Part shown: in pieces, positions 1-5,352 of the stretch | Layout: each line of letters starts with the position of its first letter | How positions within the stretch are numbered: position 1 is the stretch's first letter | DNA from: Fibrobacter sp. | GTDB taxonomy: Bacteria > Fibrobacterota > Fibrobacteria > Fibrobacterales > Fibrobacteraceae | Direction of reading: 5' to 3' | Length of the DNA: 6,068 nucleotides | Assembly (NCBI GenBank): GCA_012841225.1 | Contig: DUVD01000163.1 | Location: 1 to 6,068 of the forward strand | Translations under genes and position numbers: made by a program | The notes under the pieces: model-generated | Told to the model about the DNA's origin: nothing | Seen by the model: only the letters and a program-made list of their open reading frames with translations | The model's database searches: none

Positions 1-173
1 ACAAATAAATAAGACCAGGTCTCATTAAAGTTTTTAGTTGTTTCGCGATGTTTAAAAAAGTCTTCTTTTGAGACAGGACGACTTTCTGAAGACGGGGGTA
101 TGACTTCGGTGGCAAACACCGAAATAGATGAAATAGCCACAAAAAAGAGCAAAAAAGAATAAAAATGCTTCAT
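1..173 (-). CDS. Exported protein of unknown function, N-terminal part only
   Basis: An open frame reads leftwards from the ATG at 173-171 for 57 complete codons without a stop and leaves the window, so only the N-terminus is visible. The protein starts MKHFYSFLLFFVAISSISVF followed by Ala-Thr-Glu. That is a clear Sec signal peptide: one Lys and a His, then a hydrophobic core at about residues 4-19, and a likely signal peptidase I site after Ala21. The mature part (Thr22 onward) is polar and charged, with no domain I recognise, so no function can be given. An in-frame TAA lies five codons before the ATG, so the start cannot be much earlier; there is no Shine-Dalgarno sequence in front of it. 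It is divergent from the outer-membrane protein gene at 344, with 170 bases between the two starts. I am confident it is a real secreted-protein gene because signal peptide and open frame agree. Confidence 0.75.
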   Translation of the reverse strand, partial: MKHFYSFLLFFVAISSISVFATEVIPPSSESRPVSKEDFFKHRETTKNFNETWSYLF

Positions 174-257
174 GGCTATAAAATAGAATTAAAATAAACC
201 GAAAGAAAATTAAATAGTGGGAGTTGAAAAGAAAACGTAAAAATTAGCGTTCCTTGG

Positions 258-284
258 TTTTTTTCAGTTTTTAGCTGGAAAAAA
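258..284. promoter_or_regulatory. AT-rich inverted repeat in the divergent control region
   Basis: The arm at 258-267 (seven T then CAG) is complementary to 275-284 (CTGG then A), giving ten pairs including one T-G wobble around a 7-base centre at 268-274. It lies where the -35 region of the outer-membrane protein gene would be expected. It could be a regulator-binding dyad or only an effect of T and A tracts. It is a poor terminator candidate because the stem has few G-C pairs. Confidence 0.3.
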
Positions 285-295
285 ATTGTTATTAT

Positions 296-301
296 TATAA
301 A
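296..301 (+). promoter_or_regulatory. Possible -10 element for the outer-membrane protein gene
   Basis: TATAAA at 296-301 differs from the sigma-70 -10 consensus at one position. It would start transcription near base 308, giving a leader of about 35 bases that carries the ribosome binding site. No good -35 hexamer lies 16-18 bases upstream, where the inverted repeat 258-284 sits instead. Either the promoter is helped by an activator, or this host's sigma factor reads a different -35, or the assignment is wrong. Confidence 0.3.
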
Positions 302-331
302 TTTACTACATACGTGAGATTATTAACTTAA

Positions 332-338
332 AAGGAGA
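332..338 (+). promoter_or_regulatory. Strong Shine-Dalgarno sequence
   Basis: AAGGAGA lies five bases before the ATG at 344 and fixes that start. It is the best ribosome binding site in the window; most other genes here have none. Confidence 0.8.
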
Positions 339-343
339 ATTCT

Positions 344-1618
344 ATGAATTTTAAATCACTAGTTGCCATTGGTTTGTTAACAACAACCAGTATATGGGCT
401 CAAGGTTATTTTGGTGAAGAAACCGAAGAAGCGACTTCTTCCGAATCATCTTACCAAGCACCAGCCACTGTTTATGAAGCACCTGCACCTTCTTATCAAG
501 AAGCGACGAGCTCTTCACCTGAAGTAGTTGCTGGCGATGAATCTCTTAATGATTTTACAAAATTACATGGTAGGGCATATAATTCAGTTGGTAGCCAAGG
601 AGCTTCTGCTAATGTGTCTACTAAATTGAGAAGCCCACATACCATGAGCGGTCAAAACCTATTTTATATAGAGCCTACTTTAGAGCGCGGTTTAGTATCT
701 TTCACAAGCGGAAATACTTACTATTTATCTCTTGCAAACACTCGTACAATAGGCCTTATGACCGCTGGCTTATCTATGGGAAACATGGGCTTTAGCCTTG
801 ACCTCGGTCTTGCTAAGGATTTTAATACGGTAGAGACTGGTACTGCGCCTGCTGTTGAAACTTCGACCTCGGAAGTTGCTGCCGGTGACGTAATTGGACT
901 TCGTTTTTCTATGGGCCTTGGTGATTTGAGCTTAACCACTCATTTAGAATGGCTCACGACTGCAGACCAAACCTCTACGGAATCTAATTCCACCCCCGCT
1001 ACAGAATCAACAGAGAGCTTCTGGGATCTTTTATTGGAAGCTGAAGTCAGTAATTCTCCTTCTGCTAAGGACTTAGCTTGGGCTGTTGGTTTGACCATTT
1101 TACGACATAACTTGTCTTCAAAAACAGTAACTGGTCCTACGACAACAGATATTATAGACCCAGAATCACATTTAGAGTTAGTCCCTTATTTTAATATGTC
1201 TCTTAAAGTTCTTGGCAATGATCGCGCTCGCGTCTTGTTAGGTGCAAATAGTGCTCTTGGCATTAGACTATTTGATAAAGTTACAGGCACTACTGATGGC
1301 GACTTAGAAATCGGACTTTTCATTGCGCCAAATATTTTTGCTGAAGTAGCTTTAACTAAAAACTGGCTGTTTTTTGGCGGCGCTTCTCATAACTTGAATT
1401 TATTAGACTTCACCTCTGGTGGTTTAAAGAGTGCTAATAGGAGCGAATCTACAATTATCATGCTCACAGAGCAAACTGTTGCATCAATTGGTACTCGTTT
1501 CCAATGGAAGAGCATTGCTTTAGAAGCAGGCCTTACCGATGCGTTCTTAAGCAACCCATTTGGCGCGTTTAGTGGCGGTACAATTACAGGTAATATAGGT
1601 GCCTTTATTTACTTCTAA
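344..1618 (+). CDS. Outer-membrane beta-barrel protein, uncharacterised family
   Basis: The 424-residue product begins with a Sec signal peptide (Lys4, hydrophobic residues 5-18, likely cleavage in IWA/QG after Ala19). Residues 24-66 form a low-complexity Glu/Ser/Pro/Ala linker in which EATSS occurs at 29-33 and 53-57, and SSYQAP is loosely mirrored by APSYQE. From about residue 105 the sequence alternates polar and hydrophobic residues in short blocks separated by turns, as in transmembrane beta-strands. Ser/Thr/Glu-rich insertions at about 161-182 and 206-226 would be surface loops. The last eight residues, NIGAFIYF, fit the BAM beta-signal exactly: polar Asn417, Gly419, hydrophobic Ile422 and terminal Phe424. 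It therefore probably inserts into the outer membrane as a barrel. Porin or structural OMP is possible, but I cannot assign a substrate or named family. The gene has a strong ribosome binding site, tandem TAA TAA stops and a terminator, which suggests good expression as a single-gene unit. Confidence 0.85.
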   Translation: MNFKSLVAIGLLTTTSIWAQGYFGEETEEATSSESSYQAPATVYEAPAPSYQEATSSSPEVVAGDESLNDFTKLHGRAYNSVGSQGASANVSTKLRSPHTMSGQNLFYIEPTLERGLVSFTSGNTYYLSLANTRTIGLMTAGLSMGNMGFSLDLGLAKDFNTVETGTAPAVETSTSEVAAGDVIGLRFSMGLGDLSLTTHLEWLTTADQTSTESNSTPATESTESFWDLLLEAEVSNSPSAKDLAWAVGLTILRHNLSSKTVTGPTTTDIIDPESHLELVPYFNMSLKVLGNDRARVLLGANSALGIRLFDKVTGTTDGDLEIGLFIAPNIFAEVALTKNWLFFGGASHNLNLLDFTSGGLKSANRSESTIIMLTEQTVASIGTRFQWKSIALEAGLTDAFLSNPFGAFSGGTITGNIGAFIYF

Positions 1619-1651
1619 TAAAAGAACTTAATCCTTTTTATAAATTAAAAG

Positions 1652-1676
1652 CCCCGGCCTAGTGTCGGGGTTTTTT
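1652..1676. terminator. Bidirectional terminator shared by the barrel gene and recD2
   Basis: CCCCGGC (1652-1658) pairs with GTCGGGG (1664-1670) around the 5-base loop CTAGT and is followed by six T on the plus strand. Read on the minus strand, the same hairpin is followed by CTTTTAATTTAT. It lies 33 bases after the barrel gene's stop and about 55 bases after the recD2 stop, so it can end both convergent transcripts. Confidence 0.85.
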
Positions 1677-1725
1677 AATTTGTCAAGCTTGGCTTATAAA
1701 AAACGTTTAGCAAACATTTAAAGTC

Positions 1726-3882
1726 TTACTCTTCTACTGAAATGGTTTGAGCTAGTTGAGTATAGCGCTTTACAGAGCGATTATTCCTCACTGCAGTTTG
1801 AAAAGCTCCCGGTGCCGAAAGAATCCACACATGCCCTTTAGCCCTTGTTATGGCAGTGTAAATTAAATTTCTTTGTAGCATAATATAATGCGAGTTGTCT
1901 AAAACAATAATTACGGCGGGGTATTCACTCCCTTGGCTTTTATGAATGGTACAAGCGTAAGCCAGGTTCATCTGATCTAATTCCAGTGCTTCAAATTTCA
2001 TTAACTTCCCCTCAAAATCGATGTCTAAGGACTGGGGGTCTTTTTGGATTTGCTTAATGAAGCCGATATCGCCATTGAAAATATTTTTTTCGTAATTGTT
2101 TTTTAGTTGCATTACCCGATCGTTGATTTTCCAGTCCGTGCCCAACAAAGAAAACCCAGTTGGTTGAGGGTTGGATAACTTTTGCAAAAAACGATTTAGC
2201 TCAAAAATCCCAAGAGGTCCTTTTCGCATGGGCGAGAGCACCTGTAAATCCTTAAGCGGATCGATCTCCATTTTCCTTCGAAGTTCTTTAGTAAGAATTT
2301 CTTTTAATAGCTCTTTGGCTTCTTCTGGTGTATTGAAGGAATGAAAGTGAAAATGAGTGCCGTCTAAAGGCGCAGGCATATAACCTTGATTAATGCGGTT
2401 TGCCTTTTCGGCGATGTCGCTTCCGCCGGACTGCCTAAAAATATGAGTTAAAAAAACAGAGGGGATTTTATCACAAGCGAGTAATTCACGAAGAATGTTT
2501 CCCGGCCCTACACTAGGGAGCTGGTCTTTGTCGCCAATAAATAAGACTCGTGCTTTAGGTGGAATGGCCTTGATTAGAGCTTCAGCAAGCCAGGTATCGA
2601 CCATGCTAAATTCATCTATAATCACAAAGTCAGCTTCTAAAAGAGCACTTTCGTCACGAGTGAATCGACCTGTCATCGGGTCGATTTCTAGGAGCCTGTG
2701 TATAGTTAGCGCTTCTCGTCCACAGAGTTCGCTCATGCGTCGAGCGGCTCTCCCCGTGGGAGCAGCGAGTAATGTGCGTTCTTTTTGCAATCCTGCTAAA
2801 TGGATAATGCCCCGTAGCATCGTAGTTTTTCCCGTACCAGGGCCACCTGTAATAATGCAGAGTGGATTTATTAACGCATTGCAGATGCCTTCAAATTGAA
2901 TGGGGTCGTAGCACAAGTTTTGTTCGCGTTCAAACTCTTTTAATGCGGGGATTAGTTTTTTGTTAGAGGTAGGCTCTCTGGCAGTAAGACGTCTTTTTAC
3001 AAAAGAGGCAATGCATTGCTCGGCTTTGTATAAAAGGGGGAGCCAAACGCCCTGGTTGTACTTTTTTAAGGACCCGTCTTGTAGTAATTCATCTAAAGAA
3101 AACATCAATCGTTCGCAAAACTCAGTGTCTGTAGAGTCTGCGCGTAGGGCTTGCAGGGCTTTTTCTAAAAGAGTATGACGGGGCAAAAATGTATGCCCTT
3201 CGCTTGCAGCGGCGTGACTTAATGTATAAATAAGACCCGCTCGAAGTCTTGTAAAATGGTCTTTAAAAATGCCTACTTTTTGAGCAATTTCATCGGCTTT
3301 AATAAAACCAATACCCCAAACCTCTTCGCATAAAACGTAGGGGTTTTCTGTGATTGTCGAGATAGTGCTTGTGCCGTAGTGCATCCAAAGACGCTTCGCT
3401 ACGCTCCCGTTAATTTGATGGCTGTATAAAAACAAAAGTGTCTCTCGACTCTCTTTCATATCATTCCAAACTTTTAGAAATTTGGCAATTCGCGTGGGTG
3501 TAAAACCCTTAACCGCGCCTTGAAGTTGCTCGGGTGTTTCGTCTAGAACCTGAAGAATTTTGTCTTTGAATTTTTCGACCAGCCGCTCTGCAGTTTTTGG
3601 CCCAATGCCCGGAAACAAACCACTGGATAAGTAAATTACAAGGCCTTCTTCTGCTGCGGGCAGAATAAGCTCACTTTTTACGCACTGAAATTGATTTCCA
3701 TATTTGGGATGGTAACCCCACTCGCCCTGCATTTGAATAGTTTCCCCAGCATGAAGCTCTGGAAAATAGCCAGTAACGGTGGTGGTTTCTTTATCCCCAA
3801 TCAATTGCACCCGCAAAACAGAAAAACCATTGTCTGGGTTGTGGTATGTGACTTTTTTAATGGAACCTTCAACTTGCATCAT
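1726..3882 (-). CDS. recD2: RecD2-type ATP-dependent 5'-3' DNA helicase
   Basis: The 718-residue product has the full RecD2 layout. An OB-like N-terminal domain covers about residues 1-75 (YHNPDNGFSVLRV). Helix-hairpin-helix elements follow at about 90-105 (PGIGPKTAERL) and 188-204 (WGIGFIKADEIA). The SF1B motor then shows Walker A GGPGTGKTT at 346-354, motif Ia AAPTGRAARRMSE at 373-385, motif II DEFSM at 423-427, motif III GDKDQLPSVGPG at 450-461, FRQ at 482-484, NGDIG at 603-607, TIHKSQGSEYPAV at 645-657 and YTAITRAK at 675-682. Every motor motif is present, so it should be active. RecD2 enzymes unwind DNA 5' to 3' without RecBC and act in repair and replication-fork maintenance in the cytoplasm. 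The length is at the short end for the family but nothing is missing. Translation starts at one of two consecutive ATG codons (3882 or 3879). There is no Shine-Dalgarno sequence, and the homologous part starts almost at once. It stands alone, with terminator hairpins upstream and downstream. Confidence 0.95.
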   Translation of the reverse strand: MMQVEGSIKKVTYHNPDNGFSVLRVQLIGDKETTTVTGYFPELHAGETIQMQGEWGYHPKYGNQFQCVKSELILPAAEEGLVIYLSSGLFPGIGPKTAERLVEKFKDKILQVLDETPEQLQGAVKGFTPTRIAKFLKVWNDMKESRETLLFLYSHQINGSVAKRLWMHYGTSTISTITENPYVLCEEVWGIGFIKADEIAQKVGIFKDHFTRLRAGLIYTLSHAAASEGHTFLPRHTLLEKALQALRADSTDTEFCERLMFSLDELLQDGSLKKYNQGVWLPLLYKAEQCIASFVKRRLTAREPTSNKKLIPALKEFEREQNLCYDPIQFEGICNALINPLCIITGGPGTGKTTMLRGIIHLAGLQKERTLLAAPTGRAARRMSELCGREALTIHRLLEIDPMTGRFTRDESALLEADFVIIDEFSMVDTWLAEALIKAIPPKARVLFIGDKDQLPSVGPGNILRELLACDKIPSVFLTHIFRQSGGSDIAEKANRINQGYMPAPLDGTHFHFHSFNTPEEAKELLKEILTKELRRKMEIDPLKDLQVLSPMRKGPLGIFELNRFLQKLSNPQPTGFSLLGTDWKINDRVMQLKNNYEKNIFNGDIGFIKQIQKDPQSLDIDFEGKLMKFEALELDQMNLAYACTIHKSQGSEYPAVIIVLDNSHYIMLQRNLIYTAITRAKGHVWILSAPGAFQTAVRNNRSVKRYTQLAQTISVEE

Positions 3883-3886
3883 TACA

Positions 3887-3892
3887 AGTATA
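3887..3892 (-). promoter_or_regulatory. recD2: Possible -10 element giving a leaderless recD2 mRNA
   Basis: On the minus strand TATACT (3892 to 3887) matches the sigma-70 -10 consensus at five of six positions. A start six to eight bases downstream would fall on the first ATG of recD2, so the mRNA would have no leader. This fits the lack of a Shine-Dalgarno sequence. No convincing -35 exists, because the upstream terminator hairpin occupies that space. Confidence 0.3.
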
Positions 3893-3899
3893 CAAAAAC

Positions 3900-3929
3900 A
3901 AAAGAGAATACTTTTGAGTATTCTCTTTT
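3900..3929 (-). terminator. Terminator of the bS22-like ribosomal protein gene
   Basis: Two perfectly complementary 12-base arms (3900-3911 and 3918-3929, containing AGAGAATAC and GTATTCTCT) flank a six-base loop. On the minus strand the hairpin is followed by a T-rich run (TTTTGTTTTTG when the end of the arm is included). It lies 30 bases after the stop at 3960 and ends 17 bases before the recD2 start, so recD2 is probably transcribed separately. The stem is AT-rich and therefore weaker than the other terminators here. Confidence 0.7.
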
Positions 3930-3959
3930 ATTCAATATCACCAAGAATGCTAACGGAAA

Positions 3960-4055
3960 TTAGCGGTTCTTCTTTTTGTGACGGTCACGACGTTGACGCT
4001 TCTTGCGTTTATGAGTCGCGATCTTTTTGCGCTTTCTTTTTCTTCCGCAAGGCAT
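3960..4055 (-). CDS. bS22/mS38-like small ribosomal protein (AURKAIP1/COX24 domain)
   Basis: A complete 31-residue gene runs from ATG at 4055 to TAA at 3962-3960. The product starts MPCGRKRKRKKIATHKRKKR and continues with Gln-Arg-Arg-Asp-Arg-His, three Lys, Asn and Arg; about two thirds of it is Lys or Arg. The pattern MP-x-G-(K/R)KRKR followed by ATHKRKKR and RHKKK is that of the tiny bacterial AURKAIP1/COX24-domain proteins. These are related to mycobacterial bS22 and mitochondrial mS38, which lie in the small ribosomal subunit and contact rRNA. I infer the same location here from sequence pattern only. GGAG at 4066-4063, seven bases before the ATG, fixes the start, and a terminator follows. 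The open frames that cross this locus on the other strand are shadows of it. Genes this short are often left out of annotations. Confidence 0.8.
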   Translation of the reverse strand: MPCGRKRKRKKIATHKRKKRQRRDRHKKKNR

Positions 4056-4062
4056 ATCGAAT

Positions 4063-4066
4063 CTCC
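4063..4066 (-). promoter_or_regulatory. Shine-Dalgarno sequence of the bS22-like gene
   Basis: GGAG on the minus strand ends seven bases before the ATG at 4055. It supports translation of this very short gene and its start. Confidence 0.7.
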
Positions 4067-4123
4067 GTTAAAGGTTGGTTAAATTTATTAGACGTTTGTA
4101 AAAAGAGAAAAAAAATAGGGCTT

Positions 4124-4129
4124 TGTCAA
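4124..4129 (-). promoter_or_regulatory. Possible -35 element for the bS22-like gene
   Basis: A perfect TTGACA reads on the minus strand from 4129 to 4124, about 70 bases before the bS22-like start. At the usual 17-base spacing there is only a T-rich run (TCTTTT), and the better -10 match TACAAA (4100-4095) is 23 bases away. It is offered only as the most likely promoter location. Confidence 0.3.
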
Positions 4130-4159
4130 GCATTTAATGGTGATTAAGCCTTTTTGGAG

Positions 4160-4213
4160 CAAGGAAAAGTGAAATGTTCTTATTTGGACTAATTGTAAGG
4201 TACTTTTTCCTTG
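4160..4213. repeat. Long-looped inverted repeat
   Basis: CAAGGAAAAGT (4160-4170) is complementary to ACTTTTTCCTTG (4202-4213) except for one extra T, around a 31-base loop. Neither strand shows a T tail after it, so it is not an ordinary terminator. The right arm runs into TTGACT (4211-4216), a -35-like hexamer pointing at the possible small RNA. An operator or an RNA structure in a leader are both possible. Confidence 0.5.
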
Positions 4214-4216
4214 ACT

Positions 4217-4244
4217 TTGCAGTTAAAAAAAGAGAGATTATCAT
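4217..4244 (+). promoter_or_regulatory. Possible promoter of a plus-strand small RNA
   Basis: TTGCAG (4217-4222) and TATCAT (4239-4244) are 16 bases apart and would start transcription at about 4251. The overlapping TTGACT at 4211 is a closer -35 match but would be 22 bases from TATCAT, or 19 from GATTAT (4236-4241). The ambiguity keeps confidence low. Confidence 0.3.
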
Positions 4245-4250
4245 TATGCG

Positions 4251-4338
4251 GCACTTATGAAGTGCCTTTCCGGAACCCCACAAGGGGGAAGGAAAATAAG
4301 AAAAACCACCCCTGATTATCCTCCGGGGTGGTTTTTTT
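4251..4338 (+). ncRNA. Possible small structured RNA of unknown family
   Basis: About 88 bases between a possible promoter and a strong terminator hold three stem-loops in a row. The first is GCACTT-ATG-AAGTGC (4251-4265), whose stem can gain a further G-C pair from G4250. The second has an outer TTTCC/GGAAA stem (4267-4271 with 4291-4295), a GGAA/GAA internal loop and an inner CCCC-ACAA-GGGG hairpin (4276-4287). The third is the terminator hairpin at 4301-4336. There is no plus-strand gene upstream that it could terminate between 1618 and here, and none downstream that it could lead into, so a free-standing small RNA is the simplest reading. The terminator loop reads TGATTATCCTCC; its CCTCC is complementary to a Shine-Dalgarno core. 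I recognise no known family; it is not the 4.5S SRP RNA, tmRNA or a tRNA. The alternative is that the hairpins are only untranslated DNA around the dusA terminator. Confidence 0.35.
4301..4338. terminator. Strong bidirectional terminator after dusA
   Basis: AAAAACCACCCC (4301-4312) pairs over 12 bases with GGGGTGGTTTTT (4325-4336) around a 12-base loop. The plus strand has seven T at 4332-4338. The minus strand continues TTTTTCTTATTTTCC after its stem. It lies eight bases beyond the dusA stop codon and clearly ends that transcript; on the plus strand it would end the possible small RNA. Confidence 0.9.
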
Positions 4339-4343
4339 ATGCT

Positions 4344-5318
4344 TTAAGAAACCGCGTCCATGGCTCGTAGTACGGTCTCAATGCCAGCGCCTTTAGCACT
4401 CGCCTCTTCGCTTAAAATTTGTCGATACCTTCTGGCACCTGGGATTCCATTAAAAAGACCAAAGAGGTGCCTCGTCATTATGGTTAAAGGGCAACCTTCT
4501 TTTAACTGTTTTTCCATATAGGGTAAAAAGGCTTCTAGTAGTGCTCGTCGACTTGCTATCGCACTTGCTTTTCCATTAAAAATGCGTTCGTCTGCTTCGG
4601 CCAAAAACCAAGGGTTTTCGTAGGCCTCTCTGCCGACCATCACGCCATCGACCTTTTTTAAGCACTCTTCGACTGCATTTAACGATTGAACGCCGCCGTT
4701 TAAGGAAATGTTTAAATGAGGAAACTCGTCTTTAAGTCTATACACAAAATCATACATTAACGGCGGTTTAGTTCTGTTCTCTTTAGGACTTAATCCCTTT
4801 AGCCATGCCTTTCTTGCGTGAATAATAAAAACGTCGCACCCTGTTTCGGCAATCGTTTTTACAAAATCGTGAAAGAACTCCCAAGTGTCTTGTTGATCGA
4901 CGCCAATTCTTGTTTTGATAGAAACGGGTATAGAAACGGCCTCTCGCATGCTAGAAATGCATTCAGCGACCAAATTTTTGTCTTTCATTAAGCAGGCCCC
5001 AAAGGCTCCACTTTGGACTCGATCTGAAGGACAGCCGCAATTAAGGTTGATTTCAACGAAGCCAGCGTCTTCACCCATTCTAGAGCACTCAGCGAGCATT
5101 TTAGGGTTGTTGCCCGCGAGCTGTAGGGCTACTGGGTGCTCAAAGGGATCGTGCCTTAGGAAGCGTTCTGCGCCAGCATGAATAAGAGCGTGAGTAGTCA
5201 CCATTTCGGTGTAAAGCAAAATATGTTTACTTAATAAGCGCAAAAAAAAGCGCTCATGCCGATCGGTGTAGTCTAGCATTGGGGCTATAGAAAGTCTTCG
5301 ATTAAAATTCAGATCCAT
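4344..5318 (-). CDS. dusA: tRNA-dihydrouridine(20/20a) synthase DusA
   Basis: The 324-residue product is a complete FMN- and NADPH-dependent dihydrouridine synthase, which reduces uridines in the tRNA D-loop in the cytoplasm. The DusA subgroup, which modifies U20 and U20a, is indicated by SIAPMLDYTDRH (10-21), LYTEMVTTHALIHAG (35-49), NLNCGCPSDRVQSGAFGACLM (91-111), SIKTRIGV (133-140), the DusA-typical HARKAWLKGLSPKENR (167-182), LNGGV (206-210) and VMVGREAYENP (226-236). By comparison with characterised Dus enzymes, Cys96 in GCPS is the expected general acid. The TIM barrel ends near residue 240, followed by the helical tRNA-binding domain. Length is normal for the family. The ATG at 5318 has an in-frame TAA four codons upstream and lies just before the first conserved block, so the start is well fixed although there is no Shine-Dalgarno sequence. 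It is divergent from the aspartoacylase gene and followed at once by a strong terminator. Confidence 0.96.
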   Translation of the reverse strand: MDLNFNRRLSIAPMLDYTDRHERFFLRLLSKHILLYTEMVTTHALIHAGAERFLRHDPFEHPVALQLAGNNPKMLAECSRMGEDAGFVEINLNCGCPSDRVQSGAFGACLMKDKNLVAECISSMREAVSIPVSIKTRIGVDQQDTWEFFHDFVKTIAETGCDVFIIHARKAWLKGLSPKENRTKPPLMYDFVYRLKDEFPHLNISLNGGVQSLNAVEECLKKVDGVMVGREAYENPWFLAEADERIFNGKASAIASRRALLEAFLPYMEKQLKEGCPLTIMTRHLFGLFNGIPGARRYRQILSEEASAKGAGIETVLRAMDAVS

Positions 5319-5352
5319 TAAGTAAAATTAGTTTTTCTACTTTTCTTAGTGT
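5319..5352. promoter_or_regulatory. 34-base divergent start-to-start region (dusA / aspartoacylase)
   Basis: Only 34 bases separate the two start codons, and in-frame stops (TAA for dusA, TAG at 5347-5349 for the aspartoacylase) exclude earlier starts. Neither side has a Shine-Dalgarno sequence. The region is almost all A and T apart from a few G and C. TAATTTTA lies 12 bases before the dusA ATG and TACTTTTC 15 bases before the aspartoacylase ATG; each could be a -10. Any -35 would then fall inside or next to the other gene. Confidence 0.4.

Noticed and set aside
721..939. Minus-strand open frame of 72 codons
   Set aside because: It is an antisense shadow inside the barrel gene with no start signal.
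2495..3178. Plus-strand open frames at 2495-2899 and 2960-3178
   Set aside because: Both lie wholly inside recD2 on the other strand, and their products are arbitrary and Ser/Arg-rich; they are shadows.
3691..4147. Two overlapping plus-strand open frames (3691-3963 and 3779-4147)
   Set aside because: They run antisense through the start of recD2, a terminator and the bS22-like gene, have no ribosome binding site and give no recognisable protein.
4134..4244. A 36-codon minus-strand open frame (starting MIISLFLTAK) between dusA and the bS22-like gene
   Set aside because: It has no ribosome binding site, contains the only TTGACA of the region, and overlaps the inverted repeat; length and composition are expected by chance.
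4251..4300. Possible match to the small SRP RNA because of a CCGGAA stretch
   Set aside because: The conserved SRP pattern needs GGAAGGAAGCAG in the apical loop after GTCC, which is absent, and the stems are arranged differently.
4257..4370. A 37-codon plus-strand open frame (starting MKCLSGTPQG)
   Set aside because: It runs through the strong terminator into the antisense strand of dusA and has no ribosome binding site.
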